From positions 62,001 through 126,000 of the forward strand of contig NZ_CP103950.1 in NCBI RefSeq assembly GCF_030517065.1: DNA of 64,000 nucleotides. The letters are read 5' to 3'. Positions 35,628 through 45,179 of this stretch are shown in pieces. The stretch comes from Riemerella columbina (GTDB lineage: Bacteria > Bacteroidota > Bacteroidia > Flavobacteriales > Weeksellaceae). The position numbers and the translations under genes were made by a program. Numbering within the stretch: position 1 is the stretch's first letter; each line of letters opens with the position of its first letter. The notes under the pieces were generated by a model, which was given only the letters and a program-made list of their open reading frames with translations, did no database searches and was not told where the DNA came from.

Positions 35628-36213
35628 TTTGGCTGATAGGATAGCTGGGACTTTGGGACAGTTCATTCATCGCATTGATGATTTTAAAGTGCGAAAAAGA
35701 GGGTAGATTCCCAGTGTTGATTGCCATTGATTGGATCTGCTGCCTATTGAGAAGATGCTGGCGCTGCACCCCATTAAGGAGGAAAGTCTCTGGCGTATAC
35801 CATTTATCATCTTTAAGGAAAACCAAATTGCTGAAAGAAGTGTCCGTAATGGCGCCATTCTGCGTAATTATGACCTCTTCCGATGGTTGAGAAGATTTAA
35901 GTTGAAGCAAAGCCTCACGGTTGGCATATTTTAAATCGTATTGGATATGTGGTGCTTCCACCAACCGAAATTGAGTAATGACCGGACGCTGATAAACTTG
36001 AAATTCTGTGCTAAAAACGCCCTCGGTATCATAAAGAATTCGTAATTTATAAATGCCTTTTGGCGGAATGTCCAACGCTGAAATAATAGCCTCCAAGTGA
36101 ATAGATGCTGCGGTTTTATAACGCTCTAAACTCTGATCTACACGCTGTTGATGGAGCGGAAGATTCAAAATTTTGCCCGCTCTACACTGGATGCTCTCAA
36201 TAAATTGGCACAT
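35617..36213 (-). CDS. pabC: Class IV aminotransferase, probable aminodeoxychorismate lyase
   Basis: This 198-residue fold-type IV PLP protein probably splits 4-amino-4-deoxychorismate to p-aminobenzoate and pyruvate for folate synthesis. The motif TQNGAITDTSFSNLVF and the end TPETFLLNGVQRQHLL are family-like, and a PLP Lys candidate lies in DLKYANR. It is shorter than E. coli PabC (about 270), but it follows pabB with a 17-base overlap. The PabC role rests on this context. Confidence 0.8.
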   Translation of the reverse strand: MCQFIESIQCRAGKILNLPLHQQRVDQSLERYKTAASIHLEAIISALDIPPKGIYKLRILYDTEGVFSTEFQVYQRPVITQFRLVEAPHIQYDLKYANREALLQLKSSQPSEEVIITQNGAITDTSFSNLVFLKDDKWYTPETFLLNGVQRQHLLNRQQIQSMAINTGNLPSFSHFKIINAMNELSQSPSYPISQIIL

Positions 36214-37177
36214 AGATTTTGTTTTTCATTTCTTGATACTCTTCTTCCAATTGGCTTTGGTGAGTAATGCCGCCACCACTTTTGAAATAAAGCCCATCTT
36301 CGGTCTGTTCTATCCATCTGATCAGCACGCAGGAATCTAAATTCTCACCATCAAACCAGCCTGCCACACCCGTGTAAAAGCCTCTATCATAGCCTTCTGC
36401 CTCCAAAATGAGTTCCAGCGTTTTAGGCTTAGGCGCCCCCAAAATAGAGCCTGCTGGCAAGAGCTTTTTCATCATCTGCCCTATTTTATTCTGAAATTCT
36501 GGCTTGAGTTGCCCTACAATCTCCGAACTCATGGCATAAAGGTTTTTCTGTTGCGTTTGCAAAAAATCAATATGCTGAAATTTTTTCACCTCTACCGCAT
36601 CCGCCACCGTACTGAGGTCATTTCGCAATAAATCTACCACGGTATAATGCTCGGCTTTCTCTTTGGTGCTTTGCTTTAAACGCTCTTCGGCATTAGGGAG
36701 AGAAGCCTCTATAGTACCCTTCATAGGATAGGTGGCAATGGTGTTTTTCTTAATTTCCACAAAGGTTTCAGGAGAGAAACACACCCATTTTTCGGGATAG
36801 AGGAGTTTATATTTGGCTTTGGTATGGGCAAAAATTTGGGGCAAACTGAGATTGGTGCTCACCTTGGTTTTTCGGGTGTAGTTCGCTAAATAGGAATTGC
36901 CTTTTTTGAGATGCCACTGCACCTGATGAAATCCCGAGGCATACGCCGCCAAAGATTCTGGAAAAGCCTCCCACAATAAAGGCTCGGGCAAAGATTCGGG
37001 AGATATTAAATTCTGTTTAAAACCTCTAAAATCAATGCTGATATTCGCCTCTTCCAGCGCCTGTGGAGTATAAATTTCTATGTTATTCATCAAAAAATCT
37101 ATGATAAAGAAAAAAGGCGCCCCTTGGAGGGAAAGGCGGTCCATTAAATTAAATTGAGATTCTTTGTCAGAAAACAT
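36197..37177 (-). CDS. pabB: Aminodeoxychorismate synthase component I
   Basis: This 326-residue chorismate-binding protein is PabB-like rather than TrpE. The core contains STNLSLPQIF, SPETFVEIKKNTIATYPMKGT, DLLRNDLSTVADAVEV, GSILGAPKPKTLE and GFYTGVAGWFDGENLDSCVLIRW in order. It lacks the N-terminal domain of the 450-residue enzyme, as flavobacterial homologues often do. No pabA amidotransferase lies nearby. The ATG at 37177 falls at the predicted transcription start, so either the mRNA is leaderless or translation begins at Met12 (37144). Confidence 0.88.
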   Translation of the reverse strand: MFSDKESQFNLMDRLSLQGAPFFFIIDFLMNNIEIYTPQALEEANISIDFRGFKQNLISPESLPEPLLWEAFPESLAAYASGFHQVQWHLKKGNSYLANYTRKTKVSTNLSLPQIFAHTKAKYKLLYPEKWVCFSPETFVEIKKNTIATYPMKGTIEASLPNAEERLKQSTKEKAEHYTVVDLLRNDLSTVADAVEVKKFQHIDFLQTQQKNLYAMSSEIVGQLKPEFQNKIGQMMKKLLPAGSILGAPKPKTLELILEAEGYDRGFYTGVAGWFDGENLDSCVLIRWIEQTEDGLYFKSGGGITHQSQLEEEYQEMKNKIYVPIY

Positions 37178-37181
37178 TTAG

Positions 37182-37211
37182 CAAAAATAAAGAATGCTTA
37201 TTTTTGTGCAA
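37182..37211 (-). promoter_or_regulatory. Promoter of pabB-pabC
   Basis: On the minus strand TTG (37211-37209), 19 bases and TATTTTTG (37189-37182) match the consensus exactly. It overlaps the -7 box of the divergent gene. Confidence 0.6.
37199..37206 (+). promoter_or_regulatory. -7 box of membrane-protein gene, overlapping pabB promoter
   Basis: TATTTTTG matches TAnnTTTG, 17 bases before the ATG at 37223. It lies inside the spacer of the pabB promoter, so the two may exclude each other. Confidence 0.5.
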
Positions 37212-37222
37212 AATTATTTTTA

Positions 37223-37960
37223 ATGAATGTTAAAATAAAACTTAATCGAAAGTTGAATATCAGCCCTATTTTAGAAGCCGCTATAGGTTATTGGAAGAAA
37301 ACGATAGGCTTCCAAATTCTGTTTTCCGTCTTATATTTTGGCTTGCTGATGGTGTTTGCTACGGGGCTCTTACAATATTTGAATTTAGAGCCAGAAATTG
37401 CTAAATTTCAAAAAATCATTGCCGATGGGCAACTCAAAAACCTCAACAAAGCCGCCGAAGAACTCTCTAAAAATGAGGCAATGTCTTATTTTATTTTGGG
37501 CCTCAGCATCATCAAAGCATTGCTCTTCCCTCTAAACATTGGGTTTTATCAGATTTATCAAAAAATAGACTTGCAGGAGCCTTATAAAACTTCAGATTTA
37601 TTGGCAGGTTATCGTGGCGGTACTTTTTTTAAATTCTTTGGATATGCCTTATTTTGGGGGATTATTTTGTCTTATTTGCAAATAATACCGCTGTTTTTGC
37701 CCCTTCTTTGGATGATGCTCACACTATTGGTTACACCCATTATGTACTTCCTCAACCTTAATATTTTTGAAAGTATTCGCCTCAATTGGGTGGCGCTAAG
37801 GTTACATTTTGTCTCGTTATTGATGGCTTGTTTCGCTTGTGTTTTGTTCAGTTATTCTGGTTTATTGCTGTTTGGCATCGGCTATTTAGTCACTTTTCCG
37901 TTTTGGAATGCTATGCTCTACACGCTTTATAAACGCCTCTTTATCATCACCAAAAATTAA
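37223..37960 (+). CDS. Uncharacterised integral membrane protein
   Basis: This 245-residue protein starts MNVKIKLNRKLNISP and has about five to six transmembrane helices; a hydrophilic stretch from about residues 65 to 90 follows the first. No catalytic motif is visible. The frame is open back to 37154, but that part overlaps pabB and its promoter. It is followed after 27 bases by an AI-2E-type transporter gene, so the two may be co-transcribed. I do not recognise a characterised family. Confidence 0.7.
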   Translation: MNVKIKLNRKLNISPILEAAIGYWKKTIGFQILFSVLYFGLLMVFATGLLQYLNLEPEIAKFQKIIADGQLKNLNKAAEELSKNEAMSYFILGLSIIKALLFPLNIGFYQIYQKIDLQEPYKTSDLLAGYRGGTFFKFFGYALFWGIILSYLQIIPLFLPLLWMMLTLLVTPIMYFLNLNIFESIRLNWVALRLHFVSLLMACFACVLFSYSGLLLFGIGYLVTFPFWNAMLYTLYKRLFIITKN

Positions 37961-37987
37961 AATTATCCAACTCTAAAATTCAACCCT

Positions 37988-39106
37988 ATGGACACTGAAC
38001 GCAACGGCATTATCAGTAATGTTAAAATTAAACAGATCGCCCTTTTAATCATCATTTTGGTGTTATTTTTACTCATCGCCTATAATTTATCGATGTTTAT
38101 TCCCTCTCTTTTGGGCGCCATTACCCTGTATGTGATTTCCAGAAAATACAACCTCTACCTCATCGAGCAAAAACAATGGAAACCGTGGCTTTCGGCATTA
38201 ACCATTATGCTTTCTACGGTGCTTATCTTGATTCTGCCGCTGTATTTCCTTATTGATGTGGTCATCAGAAAATTAGGCAATGCGCAAGCTTATATGGGGC
38301 GGTTCAATCTTTTTTTGGATAAAATACACGCTTATATTTTGTCTAAAACAGGATTTGATATCCTCAGCCAAGACAACCTCAGCAAGCTTAAAGAATTGGC
38401 AGGCACCGTGTCTACCAGTGCACTAAGTAGCACGCTCAACACCGTTACAGTGGTGGGTTCTGCATATTTTATCTTATATTTTATGCTGGTTAACCCGAGG
38501 GTTTTTGAGCGTATCCTAACCAAAGCGGCACCGCTCAAAAGGGCGAACATCAGCCTAATTGCCGACAAAATCCGAAAGATGATTATCGCCAATGCCATTG
38601 GTATTCCTGTGGTGGCTTTGGGACAAGGTTTGGTGGCACTTGTTGGCTATTTTATTTTTGATGCGCCCAGCCCTATTTTGCTATTTGCACTCACGGCGGT
38701 CGCATCTATGATTCCTATTGTGGGGGCTTCTATCGTTTATATTCCTGTGTGTATTTTTATGGCTGCCGAGGGCGAGGTGGTTTCTGCCGTGGCACTATTT
38801 GCATACTGCATTGTTTTAGTGGGACTTACGGATAATGTACTCAGATTTACTTTGCTCAAAAAGCTGGAAGACATCCACCCGCTCAATACGGTATTTGGAA
38901 TTATTTTGGGTATGAATTTGTTTGGTTTTATGGGCTTGGTCTTCGGGCCTATCTTGGTTTCGGTAACTTTGCTTCTTATCCAAATCTACCGAGATGAGTT
39001 TTCCGATGACGATACGCCAGAACTCATCATTCCTGAGTCTATGGATACGCCACTGGAGGCTGAGAAAGAATCCGTTATTATCCCACCAACCGATGCTAAC
39101 GCTTAA
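37988..39106 (+). CDS. AI-2E family (PerM-like) membrane transporter
   Basis: This 372-residue protein has about seven to eight transmembrane helices. It has the family layout: two N-terminal helices, a long periplasmic helical section (about 90-150) and the conserved C-terminal region with GQGLVALVGYF, ASMIPIVGASIVYIP and FGIILGMNLFGFMGLVFGP. Family members are linked to AI-2 export or Na+/H+ antiport; the substrate here is unknown. The C-terminal 30 residues are acidic and cytoplasmic. Confidence 0.88.
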   Translation: MDTERNGIISNVKIKQIALLIIILVLFLLIAYNLSMFIPSLLGAITLYVISRKYNLYLIEQKQWKPWLSALTIMLSTVLILILPLYFLIDVVIRKLGNAQAYMGRFNLFLDKIHAYILSKTGFDILSQDNLSKLKELAGTVSTSALSSTLNTVTVVGSAYFILYFMLVNPRVFERILTKAAPLKRANISLIADKIRKMIIANAIGIPVVALGQGLVALVGYFIFDAPSPILLFALTAVASMIPIVGASIVYIPVCIFMAAEGEVVSAVALFAYCIVLVGLTDNVLRFTLLKKLEDIHPLNTVFGIILGMNLFGFMGLVFGPILVSVTLLLIQIYRDEFSDDDTPELIIPESMDTPLEAEKESVIIPPTDANA

Positions 39107-39118
39107 AATCTATTCCTT

Positions 39119-39340
39119 TTGAATCCAGAAATTTTAAAAGAAATCTGCACCGTGATGATGCCTTTCGGGAAATATCAAGGGACAGTCTTAGCCGATTTAC
39201 CCATTTCTTATCTGGAATGGTTTCAGCGAAGTAGCGGCTTCCCCAAGGGGAAATTGGGGATGCAGCTCGCTACGGTTTATGAAATTAAACTGAACGGCTT
39301 AGAAGATCTACTGCGCACCATACGCCGCGAGGTTTTATAA
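39119..39340 (+). CDS. DUF3820 family small protein
   Basis: This 73-residue protein starts at a TTG. It contains MPFGKYQGTVLADLPISYLEW, broken only by normal variation, and FPKGKLGMQL, which are typical of DUF3820. The N-terminal MNPEILKE fits homologues, so the TTG start is likely real; no ATG lies at the right place. It sits 12 bases after the AI-2E gene and ends at a bidirectional terminator. The function is unknown, with a possible nucleic-acid-related role. Confidence 0.8.
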   Translation: MNPEILKEICTVMMPFGKYQGTVLADLPISYLEWFQRSSGFPKGKLGMQLATVYEIKLNGLEDLLRTIRREVL

Positions 39341-39342
39341 AA

Positions 39343-39379
39343 AACAGCAACGATTTCAAACTAAAAAATCGTTGCTGTT
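39343..39379. terminator. Bidirectional terminator between DUF3820 gene and lepA
   Basis: Perfect 14-base inverted repeat AACAGCAACGATTT/AAATCGTTGCTGTT with a 9-base loop, between two convergent stop codons. Confidence 0.85.
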
Positions 39380-39404
39380 ATCTATTGAGGGTTGATGATA
39401 GAGC

Positions 39405-41201
39405 TTAGTCGTTCAGTTTGAGAACCGCCATAAATGCGGACTGTGGCACCTCAACCCTACCAATTTGTTTCATCTTCTTTTTCCCTTCTTTCTGTTTTTC
39501 TAAGAGCTTTCTCTTTCTAGAGATATCGCCGCCGTAACACTTAGCGGTCACATCTTTCCGAAGAGCTTTTATGGTCTCTCTGGCAATCACTTTGGTCCCT
39601 AATGCCGCCTGCACCGCAATATCAAACTGCTGTCTTGGTATCAGTTCTCGGAGTTTTTCGCACATTTTCTTACCGATGCTGTACGCATTATCTTGATGGA
39701 TCAGTGATGATAAAGCATCTACCATATCGCCATTGATGAGGATATCCATTTTTACCAATTTAGAAGCACGGAAGCCTATCGGATGATAATCAAAAGAGGC
39801 ATAACCTTTGGAAATGGATTTCAGTCGGTCATAAAAATCAAAAACCACTTCTGCCAACGGCATATTAAAAATGAGCTCTACCCGATCTGCCGTAGGATAA
39901 TTTTGGCTCACAATTTCGCCTCTCTTCTCGATACAGAGGGTCATCACGGCACCCACAAAATCAGATTTGGTAATGATAGAAGCTTTGATGTAAGGCTCCT
40001 CCACACGGTCCATGATTGTTGGATCCATCATCTCCGATGGGTTGTTGATTAAAATAGGTACATCTGGCGCTTTTTTGCTGTAACCGTGGTAAGATACATT
40101 GGGCACGGTGGTGATTACATTCATCCCAAACTCCCTATCCAAGCGCTCTTGCACGATTTCCATATGGAGCATTCCCAAGAAACCACATCTAAAACCAAAG
40201 CCTAACGCTGCCGAACTTTCTGGCTCAAATACCAAAGAGGCATCGTTCAACCTTAACTTTTCCAAAGAGGCTCTAAGCTCCTCAAAATCTTCACTTTCCA
40301 CAGGATAAATACCTGCAAAAACCATCGGCTTAACTTCCTCAAAGCCTTCTATAGGCGCAGTGGCAGGGTGGTCTACGCTGGTAATGGTATCGCCCACCTT
40401 AACCTCTCGGGCATCTTTAATCCCAGAGATAATGTAGCCCACATCTCCACACTTGATTTCTTGCTTAGGCTGTTGCTTGAGCTTTAAAGTTCCCACTTCA
40501 TCGGCTTCATAGGTTTTATCCGTTGCCATAAATTTGACTTTCTCGCCTTTTTTAATTTTCCCATTCACCACCTTAAAATAAGCCTCTATCCCTCTAAATG
40601 GATTATAAACGGAGTCAAAAATTAAGGCTTGTAGCGGGGCTTCAGGATCGCCTTGCGGTGCTGGAATACGCTCCACAATTTGCTCTAACAACTGATGCAC
40701 ACCCTCGCCAGTTTTTCCAGAAACACGGAGAACATCTTCATAATCACAACCGATAAGGTTCATAATTTCATCGGTTACCTCCTCTGGATTGGCGGAAGGC
40801 AGGTCTATTTTATTGAGAACAGGGATGATTTCCAAATCGTTTTCTAACGCGAGGTAGAGGTTAGAAATGGTCTGTGCCTGAATGCTTTGTGCCGCATCTA
40901 CAATGAGCAAAGCGCCCTCGCAAGCGGCAATAGAGCGAGAAACCTCATAAGAAAAATCCACATGCCCAGGGGTGTCTATCAGATTGAGCACATATTTTTC
41001 CCCTTTGTGCTCATAATCCATCTGTATGGCGTGAGATTTTATGGTGATGCCTCGTTCTTTTTCCAAGTCCATATCGTCCAAAGTCTGCGCTTGGAGTTCT
41101 CTCTGCGTTACAGTATTGGTGTATTCCAATAAACGGTCTGCCAGCGTGGATTTACCATGGTCTATATGGGCAATAATGCAAAAATTTCTTATATTCTTCA
41201 T
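39405..41201 (-). CDS. lepA: Elongation factor 4 (ribosome back-translocase)
   Basis: This 598-residue GTPase is LepA/EF4. The start [19 protein letters not shown] places the P-loop AHIDHGKS at about residue 9. G2-G4 are seen as RGITI, DTPGH and NKID, and the C-terminal LepA-specific domain ends [14 protein letters not shown] frame extension to 41225 overlaps the promoter box and is excluded. It is monocistronic. Confidence 0.96.
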   Translation of the reverse strand: MKNIRNFCIIAHIDHGKSTLADRLLEYTNTVTQRELQAQTLDDMDLEKERGITIKSHAIQMDYEHKGEKYVLNLIDTPGHVDFSYEVSRSIAACEGALLIVDAAQSIQAQTISNLYLALENDLEIIPVLNKIDLPSANPEEVTDEIMNLIGCDYEDVLRVSGKTGEGVHQLLEQIVERIPAPQGDPEAPLQALIFDSVYNPFRGIEAYFKVVNGKIKKGEKVKFMATDKTYEADEVGTLKLKQQPKQEIKCGDVGYIISGIKDAREVKVGDTITSVDHPATAPIEGFEEVKPMVFAGIYPVESEDFEELRASLEKLRLNDASLVFEPESSAALGFGFRCGFLGMLHMEIVQERLDREFGMNVITTVPNVSYHGYSKKAPDVPILINNPSEMMDPTIMDRVEEPYIKASIITKSDFVGAVMTLCIEKRGEIVSQNYPTADRVELIFNMPLAEVVFDFYDRLKSISKGYASFDYHPIGFRASKLVKMDILINGDMVDALSSLIHQDNAYSIGKKMCEKLRELIPRQQFDIAVQAALGTKVIARETIKALRKDVTAKCYGGDISRKRKLLEKQKEGKKKMKQIGRVEVPQSAFMAVLKLND

Positions 41202-41222
41202 AGATGTTTTCTCGGTAGTCTG

Positions 41223-41230
41223 CAAAGATA
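41223..41230 (-). promoter_or_regulatory. -7 box of lepA
   Basis: The minus strand reads TATCTTTG, giving a leader of about 18 bases to the ATG at 41201. Confidence 0.55.
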
Positions 41231-41276
41231 CTATTTTTTCTTACCTCATCATAACCCCGTTTTCATTTTTTAATCT

Positions 41277-41284
41277 TATTTTTG
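41277..41284 (+). promoter_or_regulatory. -7 box of rpiB operon
   Basis: TATTTTTG matches TAnnTTTG, 29 bases before the rpiB ATG. Confidence 0.5.
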
Positions 41285-41313
41285 TGGGATAAGTAAAAAT
41301 CTTTTTTAAAGTT

Positions 41314-41745
41314 ATGAAAAAATTAGCCCTCGCCTGCGACCACGCTGGCTACGAGTACAAAGAGTACCTAAAACAACAACTCAGCGCCCAGTACGACATT
41401 ACCGACTATGGCACCCACAGCACCGCCTCGGTGGATTATCCAGATTTTGTACATCCTGCCGCCGCTTCTGTAGAAAGTGGAGAAAATGAATTGGGTATTT
41501 TGGTCTGTGGCAGTGGGCAAGGCGTGCAGCTGACCGCAAACAAACACCAAGGTATCCGCTGTGCCCTATGCTGGATGCCAGAATTAGGCGCCTTAGCACG
41601 GCAGCACAACAATTGCAATATGGTGGCCATTCCAGCGCGTTTTATCGCAAAAGAATTGGCGTTAGAAATTGTGCAAACTTTTCTCAACACAGATTTTGAA
41701 GGCGGTAGACACCTCAAAAGAGTAGAGAAAATTGCCGCTTGTTAA
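41314..41745 (+). CDS. rpiB: Ribose-5-phosphate isomerase B
   Basis: This 143-residue protein is RpiB/LacAB family. It contains ACDHAGYEYKEYLK at the N-terminus and the active-site Cys in LVCGSGQGVQL near residue 67. It interconverts ribose-5-phosphate and ribulose-5-phosphate in the pentose phosphate pathway. It is first of a run rpiB-spmAB-exonuclease-DUF59. Confidence 0.95.
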   Translation: MKKLALACDHAGYEYKEYLKQQLSAQYDITDYGTHSTASVDYPDFVHPAAASVESGENELGILVCGSGQGVQLTANKHQGIRCALCWMPELGALARQHNNCNMVAIPARFIAKELALEIVQTFLNTDFEGGRHLKRVEKIAAC

Positions 41746-41772
41746 TACTTATTTTTTCTTTGATTTAAGCTT

Positions 41773-43176
41773 ATGGTTTTAAGTAGAATTTGGAGTGCGT
41801 TTATCATCATCGCTATTTTAGTCGCTGGGGTAAAGTATGGATTTTCTGACCATTACAAAACGGTTTTTAACGATATGGTGGTGGGCAAAGGTGGTGATAC
41901 CATCCAGATTGCCACCAAACCGATTTCGGATTTCCACCCCAATGCCGTGGAGAATTTTCAAGAAAATCCGCTGTATATTCAGAATCGTATTCATTACCAA
42001 TACCAGCCAGAGGCTAATAATGTGAAGGTCTACAGAATACAAACCACCGATGGCGTGATCGGCACCAGCCAAACCGCAGTGGAAATTTGTTTGGGCTTAG
42101 TTGGGATTATGGCTTTATTTATGGGCTTTATGAGCATTGCGGAGAAAGCGGGCGGCATTAGCCTCCTCAGCCGATGGATACAGCCTTTTTTCTCAAAGCT
42201 CTTCCCCGAAGTTCCTAAAAATCACCCCGCTTTTGGGCATATGATGCTCAATTTTTCCGCCAATCTCTTAGGCTTAGACAATGCCGCTACCCCCTTCGGG
42301 CTTAAAGCTATGGAGAGCCTCCAATCTCTCAACCCTGATAAAGACCGCGCCAGCAATGCTCAAATTATGTTCCTGTGCTTGCACGCCAGTGGCTTGACTT
42401 TAATTCCTGTGTCCATTATTGCCATTAGGGCTTCTATGGGCTCGGCAACGCCTACGGATATTTTCTTACCTTGTATGATTGCTACCTTTTGCGCCACTAT
42501 GGCAGCGATGATGATGGTCTCCATCAAGCAACGCATCAACCTTTTTCAGCCTGTGATCCTTTTGTATATTGGTGGTATTTCTGCCGTTATCGCTGGCTTG
42601 GTGTGGTTTTTAGTCCGCCTGAGCAAAGAGGAATTGGACACTTTTAGCAAGGTGCTGAGCAATGGTATTATCCTATTGATTTTCCTCGCTATTGTGCTGG
42701 GAGGCTTGTATAAAAAACTCAATATTTTTGATGCTTTTATTGATGGAGCGAAAGAAGGCTTTAAAGTCTGTGTGAAGATTATCCCTTATTTGGTGGGAAT
42801 GCTCATCGCGATTTCTTTATTAAGGACTTCTGGCGTTTTTGATTTAGCCATAGATGGGATGAAATGGCTTGCCGATGTGCTGAATTTAGACACGCGTTTT
42901 GTTGATGGCTTACCTACTGCACTCATTAAACCACTCTCGGGGTCTGGGGCGCGTGGGATGATGGTGGACACGATGGCAACTTTCGGTGCAGACTCCTTCC
43001 CATCGCGGTTGGCAGGGATTTTACAAGGCAGCTCAGATACCACATTTTATGTGATTGCCGTTTATTTTGGTGCCGTGGGCGTCCGCAATACCCGCTATAC
43101 GGTGGGCGTGATGCTCTTAGCCGATTTGGTGGGCATCATCACTTCTATTATTTTGGCTTACCTATTTTTTGGATAA
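41773..43176 (+). CDS. Fused SpmA-SpmB nucleoside-recognition membrane protein
   Basis: This 467-residue membrane protein joins a SpmA-like half (about 1-290) and a SpmB-like half (about 300-467). Each has gate-domain motifs: NLLGLDNAATPFGLKAM in the first, and KPLSGSGARGMM and GSSDTTFYVIAVYFG in the second. In sporulating Firmicutes SpmA and SpmB are separate and act in spore dehydration. This organism does not sporulate, so a transport role is inferred only. It lies 27 bases after rpiB. Confidence 0.85.
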   Translation: MVLSRIWSAFIIIAILVAGVKYGFSDHYKTVFNDMVVGKGGDTIQIATKPISDFHPNAVENFQENPLYIQNRIHYQYQPEANNVKVYRIQTTDGVIGTSQTAVEICLGLVGIMALFMGFMSIAEKAGGISLLSRWIQPFFSKLFPEVPKNHPAFGHMMLNFSANLLGLDNAATPFGLKAMESLQSLNPDKDRASNAQIMFLCLHASGLTLIPVSIIAIRASMGSATPTDIFLPCMIATFCATMAAMMMVSIKQRINLFQPVILLYIGGISAVIAGLVWFLVRLSKEELDTFSKVLSNGIILLIFLAIVLGGLYKKLNIFDAFIDGAKEGFKVCVKIIPYLVGMLIAISLLRTSGVFDLAIDGMKWLADVLNLDTRFVDGLPTALIKPLSGSGARGMMVDTMATFGADSFPSRLAGILQGSSDTTFYVIAVYFGAVGVRNTRYTVGVMLLADLVGIITSIILAYLFFG

Positions 43177-43188
43177 ACACAACTCGCT

Positions 43189-43884
43189 ATGATTCAACAA
43201 ATTCCTATTGAGAGAGTTCTTTTTTTAGATATAGAAACGGTGCCTGCCGTACAAGATTGGAGCGAACTGTCTGAAACCGAACAACGGCTTTGGGAGAAGA
43301 AAACGGCTTTCCAAAGAAAGGAGGAGGTTTCCGCCGAAGATTTTTATCCACAAAGGGCAGGCGTAATGGCTGAGTTTGGAAAAATCATCTGTATTTCCGT
43401 GGGGATGATGAGCAAAAGTGGCAAACTGAAAATCAAGAGTTTTGCCAGTGATGATGAGGCGGCACTGCTCAGAGATTTCGGTGATTTATTCAATACGCCG
43501 CGCCTAAGGCAAGTGATTTTATGCGCCCACAATGGTAAAGAATTTGACTTTCCGTGGATTGCGCGCCGTTTCTTAGTTAATGGGATGATGCCTCCTAGCC
43601 CATTCCAAATGTTTGGCAAAAAACCTTGGGAAATCCCTCATCTGGATACGATGGAGCTTTGGAAATTTGGAGATTATAAAAGCTTTATTCCCTTGGAACT
43701 GATGGCACATCTCTTCGGCATTCCTACGCCAAAAGATGATATAGATGGTGCTATGGTAGCAGAGATTTATTACCAAGAGAAAGATTTATCAAGAATTATT
43801 AAATATTGTGAAAAAGATGTTTTAACTTTGTGCAACATTTTTAGAAAGCTAAGGCAAGAGGATTTATTGGAGCGAGAAGACTAA
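43189..43884 (+). CDS. DnaQ-like 3'-5' exonuclease, PolB-exonuclease type
   Basis: This 231-residue DEDD-fold nuclease has Exo I LFLDIETVPAV near residue 10, an Exo II-like CAHNGKEFDFPWIARRF, and Exo III YCEKDVLTLCNIFRKL at the C-terminus. No polymerase domain is attached, so it is a stand-alone exonuclease of the predicted PolB-like 3'-5' family. It probably acts in DNA or RNA maintenance. It follows spmAB by 12 bases. Confidence 0.85.
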   Translation: MIQQIPIERVLFLDIETVPAVQDWSELSETEQRLWEKKTAFQRKEEVSAEDFYPQRAGVMAEFGKIICISVGMMSKSGKLKIKSFASDDEAALLRDFGDLFNTPRLRQVILCAHNGKEFDFPWIARRFLVNGMMPPSPFQMFGKKPWEIPHLDTMELWKFGDYKSFIPLELMAHLFGIPTPKDDIDGAMVAEIYYQEKDLSRIIKYCEKDVLTLCNIFRKLRQEDLLERED

Positions 43885-43955
43885 CCGCTTTATCGGTAAA
43901 GTATCCTTTAAATACTCCAGCCTACTCAAGATTTTACTTTTTTGAACACAATAGG

Positions 43956-44282
43956 ATGAAATATACAGACGAACAAATTAACCGCATAGGCGAAGAGATC
44001 ATCAAAACTCTAAAAACCGTGTACGACCCAGAAATCCCTGTGGATATTTATGAACTGGGCTTGGTTTATGATGTTCAAATTTCTGATGAAGGCGCCGTAA
44101 AAGTGGTGATGACACTAACCACCCCCAATTGCCCCGTTGCCGAATCTCTCCCCCAAGAGGTCAAAGAAAAAGTGGCAGAAGTAGAGGGCGTAACCGCCGT
44201 AGACTTAGAGCTGACCTTTGAGCCCACTTGGACCAAAGATATGATGAGCGAGGAAGCCCGCTTTGAGTTAGGAATGTTTTAA
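43956..44282 (+). CDS. DUF59/MIP18-family Fe-S assembly protein
   Basis: This 108-residue protein has the family core TVYDPEIPVDIYELGLVYDV and the conserved Cys in TTPNCPVAESLP. Such proteins (SufT/PaaD-like) help mature Fe-S proteins, and here would complement the nearby sufCD although they are 12 kb apart. It follows the exonuclease after 71 bases. Confidence 0.9.
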   Translation: MKYTDEQINRIGEEIIKTLKTVYDPEIPVDIYELGLVYDVQISDEGAVKVVMTLTTPNCPVAESLPQEVKEKVAEVEGVTAVDLELTFEPTWTKDMMSEEARFELGMF

Positions 44283-44299
44283 GCCACTCTTATCCCTGA

Positions 44300-45148
44300 T
44301 TAAAAATGAAAAATAGACTTGGCTTTATTCCAAGCGCTTTCAAAGTGGAGCATATTCTGCTGGATAGGGATTTTTTCTAAATTCATAAAGTTAAACACTT
44401 GCTCCGTGGGCATATTGCCGACCAAATCATCTTTTGCCATAGGGCAACCGCCAATGCCTTTTATCGCAGCATCAAATCTGCGGCAGCCTTGGTCATACGC
44501 GGCTTTTAGCTTAGGATAAGCCTCATCATAACGGTTGTGAAAGTGGGCGCCAAAGCTGATGTCTAAATATTGAGGTGGGATTTTGCTGAACAACAGCTGG
44601 ATGGTTTCTGGCGTAGCCACACCTGTGGTATCAGAGAGGAGAATGTTCTTAACGCCAATTTCCGCAAAACGTTGCGTCCAATAATCCACATCTTGCCATT
44701 TCCAACCTTCGCCATAAGGGTTGCCAAACGCCATAGAGAAATAAACATTCAATATTTTCCCTTCGGCAGATGCCATCTCTAAAATCTGTTGAATCTGTGC
44801 AAACGCTTCCTCCTGATTTTTATTGGTATTGCGGTATTGAAAAGTTTCCGAAATGGAAAACGGAAAACCTAAAATATCCACATTTTGATGTTTCAAAGCT
44901 TTCTCTGCCCCCTTGATATTCGCTACAATAACAGACAGTTGAGTATCAGACAACGTTTTATCTATAGCATCTATAACCTCGCCAGAATCTGCCATCTGCG
45001 GAATGGCTTTAGGCGAAACAAAGCTGCCGCAATCCAACACATCAAAACCGACCGACATCAGGCTATTGAGATAATCGATTTTGGTGTCTGTGGGAATCCA
45101 TTCATTCCAACCTTGCATAGCATCTCGGGGACATTCTGTTAAAAACAT
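44300..45148 (-). CDS. mvaB: Hydroxymethylglutaryl-CoA lyase
   Basis: This 282-residue TIM-barrel enzyme cleaves HMG-CoA to acetoacetate and acetyl-CoA in leucine degradation. It begins MFLTECPRDAMQGW with the catalytic Arg, has the metal-binding GAHFHNR and the active-site Cys in IGGCPMAKDDLVGN. The gene stands alone with a -7 box at 45172-45179 (TATATTTG, leader about 20 bases). It is convergent with the DUF59 gene. Confidence 0.92.
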   Translation of the reverse strand: MFLTECPRDAMQGWNEWIPTDTKIDYLNSLMSVGFDVLDCGSFVSPKAIPQMADSGEVIDAIDKTLSDTQLSVIVANIKGAEKALKHQNVDILGFPFSISETFQYRNTNKNQEEAFAQIQQILEMASAEGKILNVYFSMAFGNPYGEGWKWQDVDYWTQRFAEIGVKNILLSDTTGVATPETIQLLFSKIPPQYLDISFGAHFHNRYDEAYPKLKAAYDQGCRRFDAAIKGIGGCPMAKDDLVGNMPTEQVFNFMNLEKIPIQQNMLHFESAWNKAKSIFHF

Positions 45149-45171
45149 TTTTACATTTTTAGATTTGGTCT

Positions 45172-45179
45172 CAAATATA
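45172..45179 (-). promoter_or_regulatory. -7 box of HMG-CoA lyase gene
   Basis: The minus strand reads TATATTTG, matching TAnnTTTG, 23 bases before the ATG. Confidence 0.5.
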
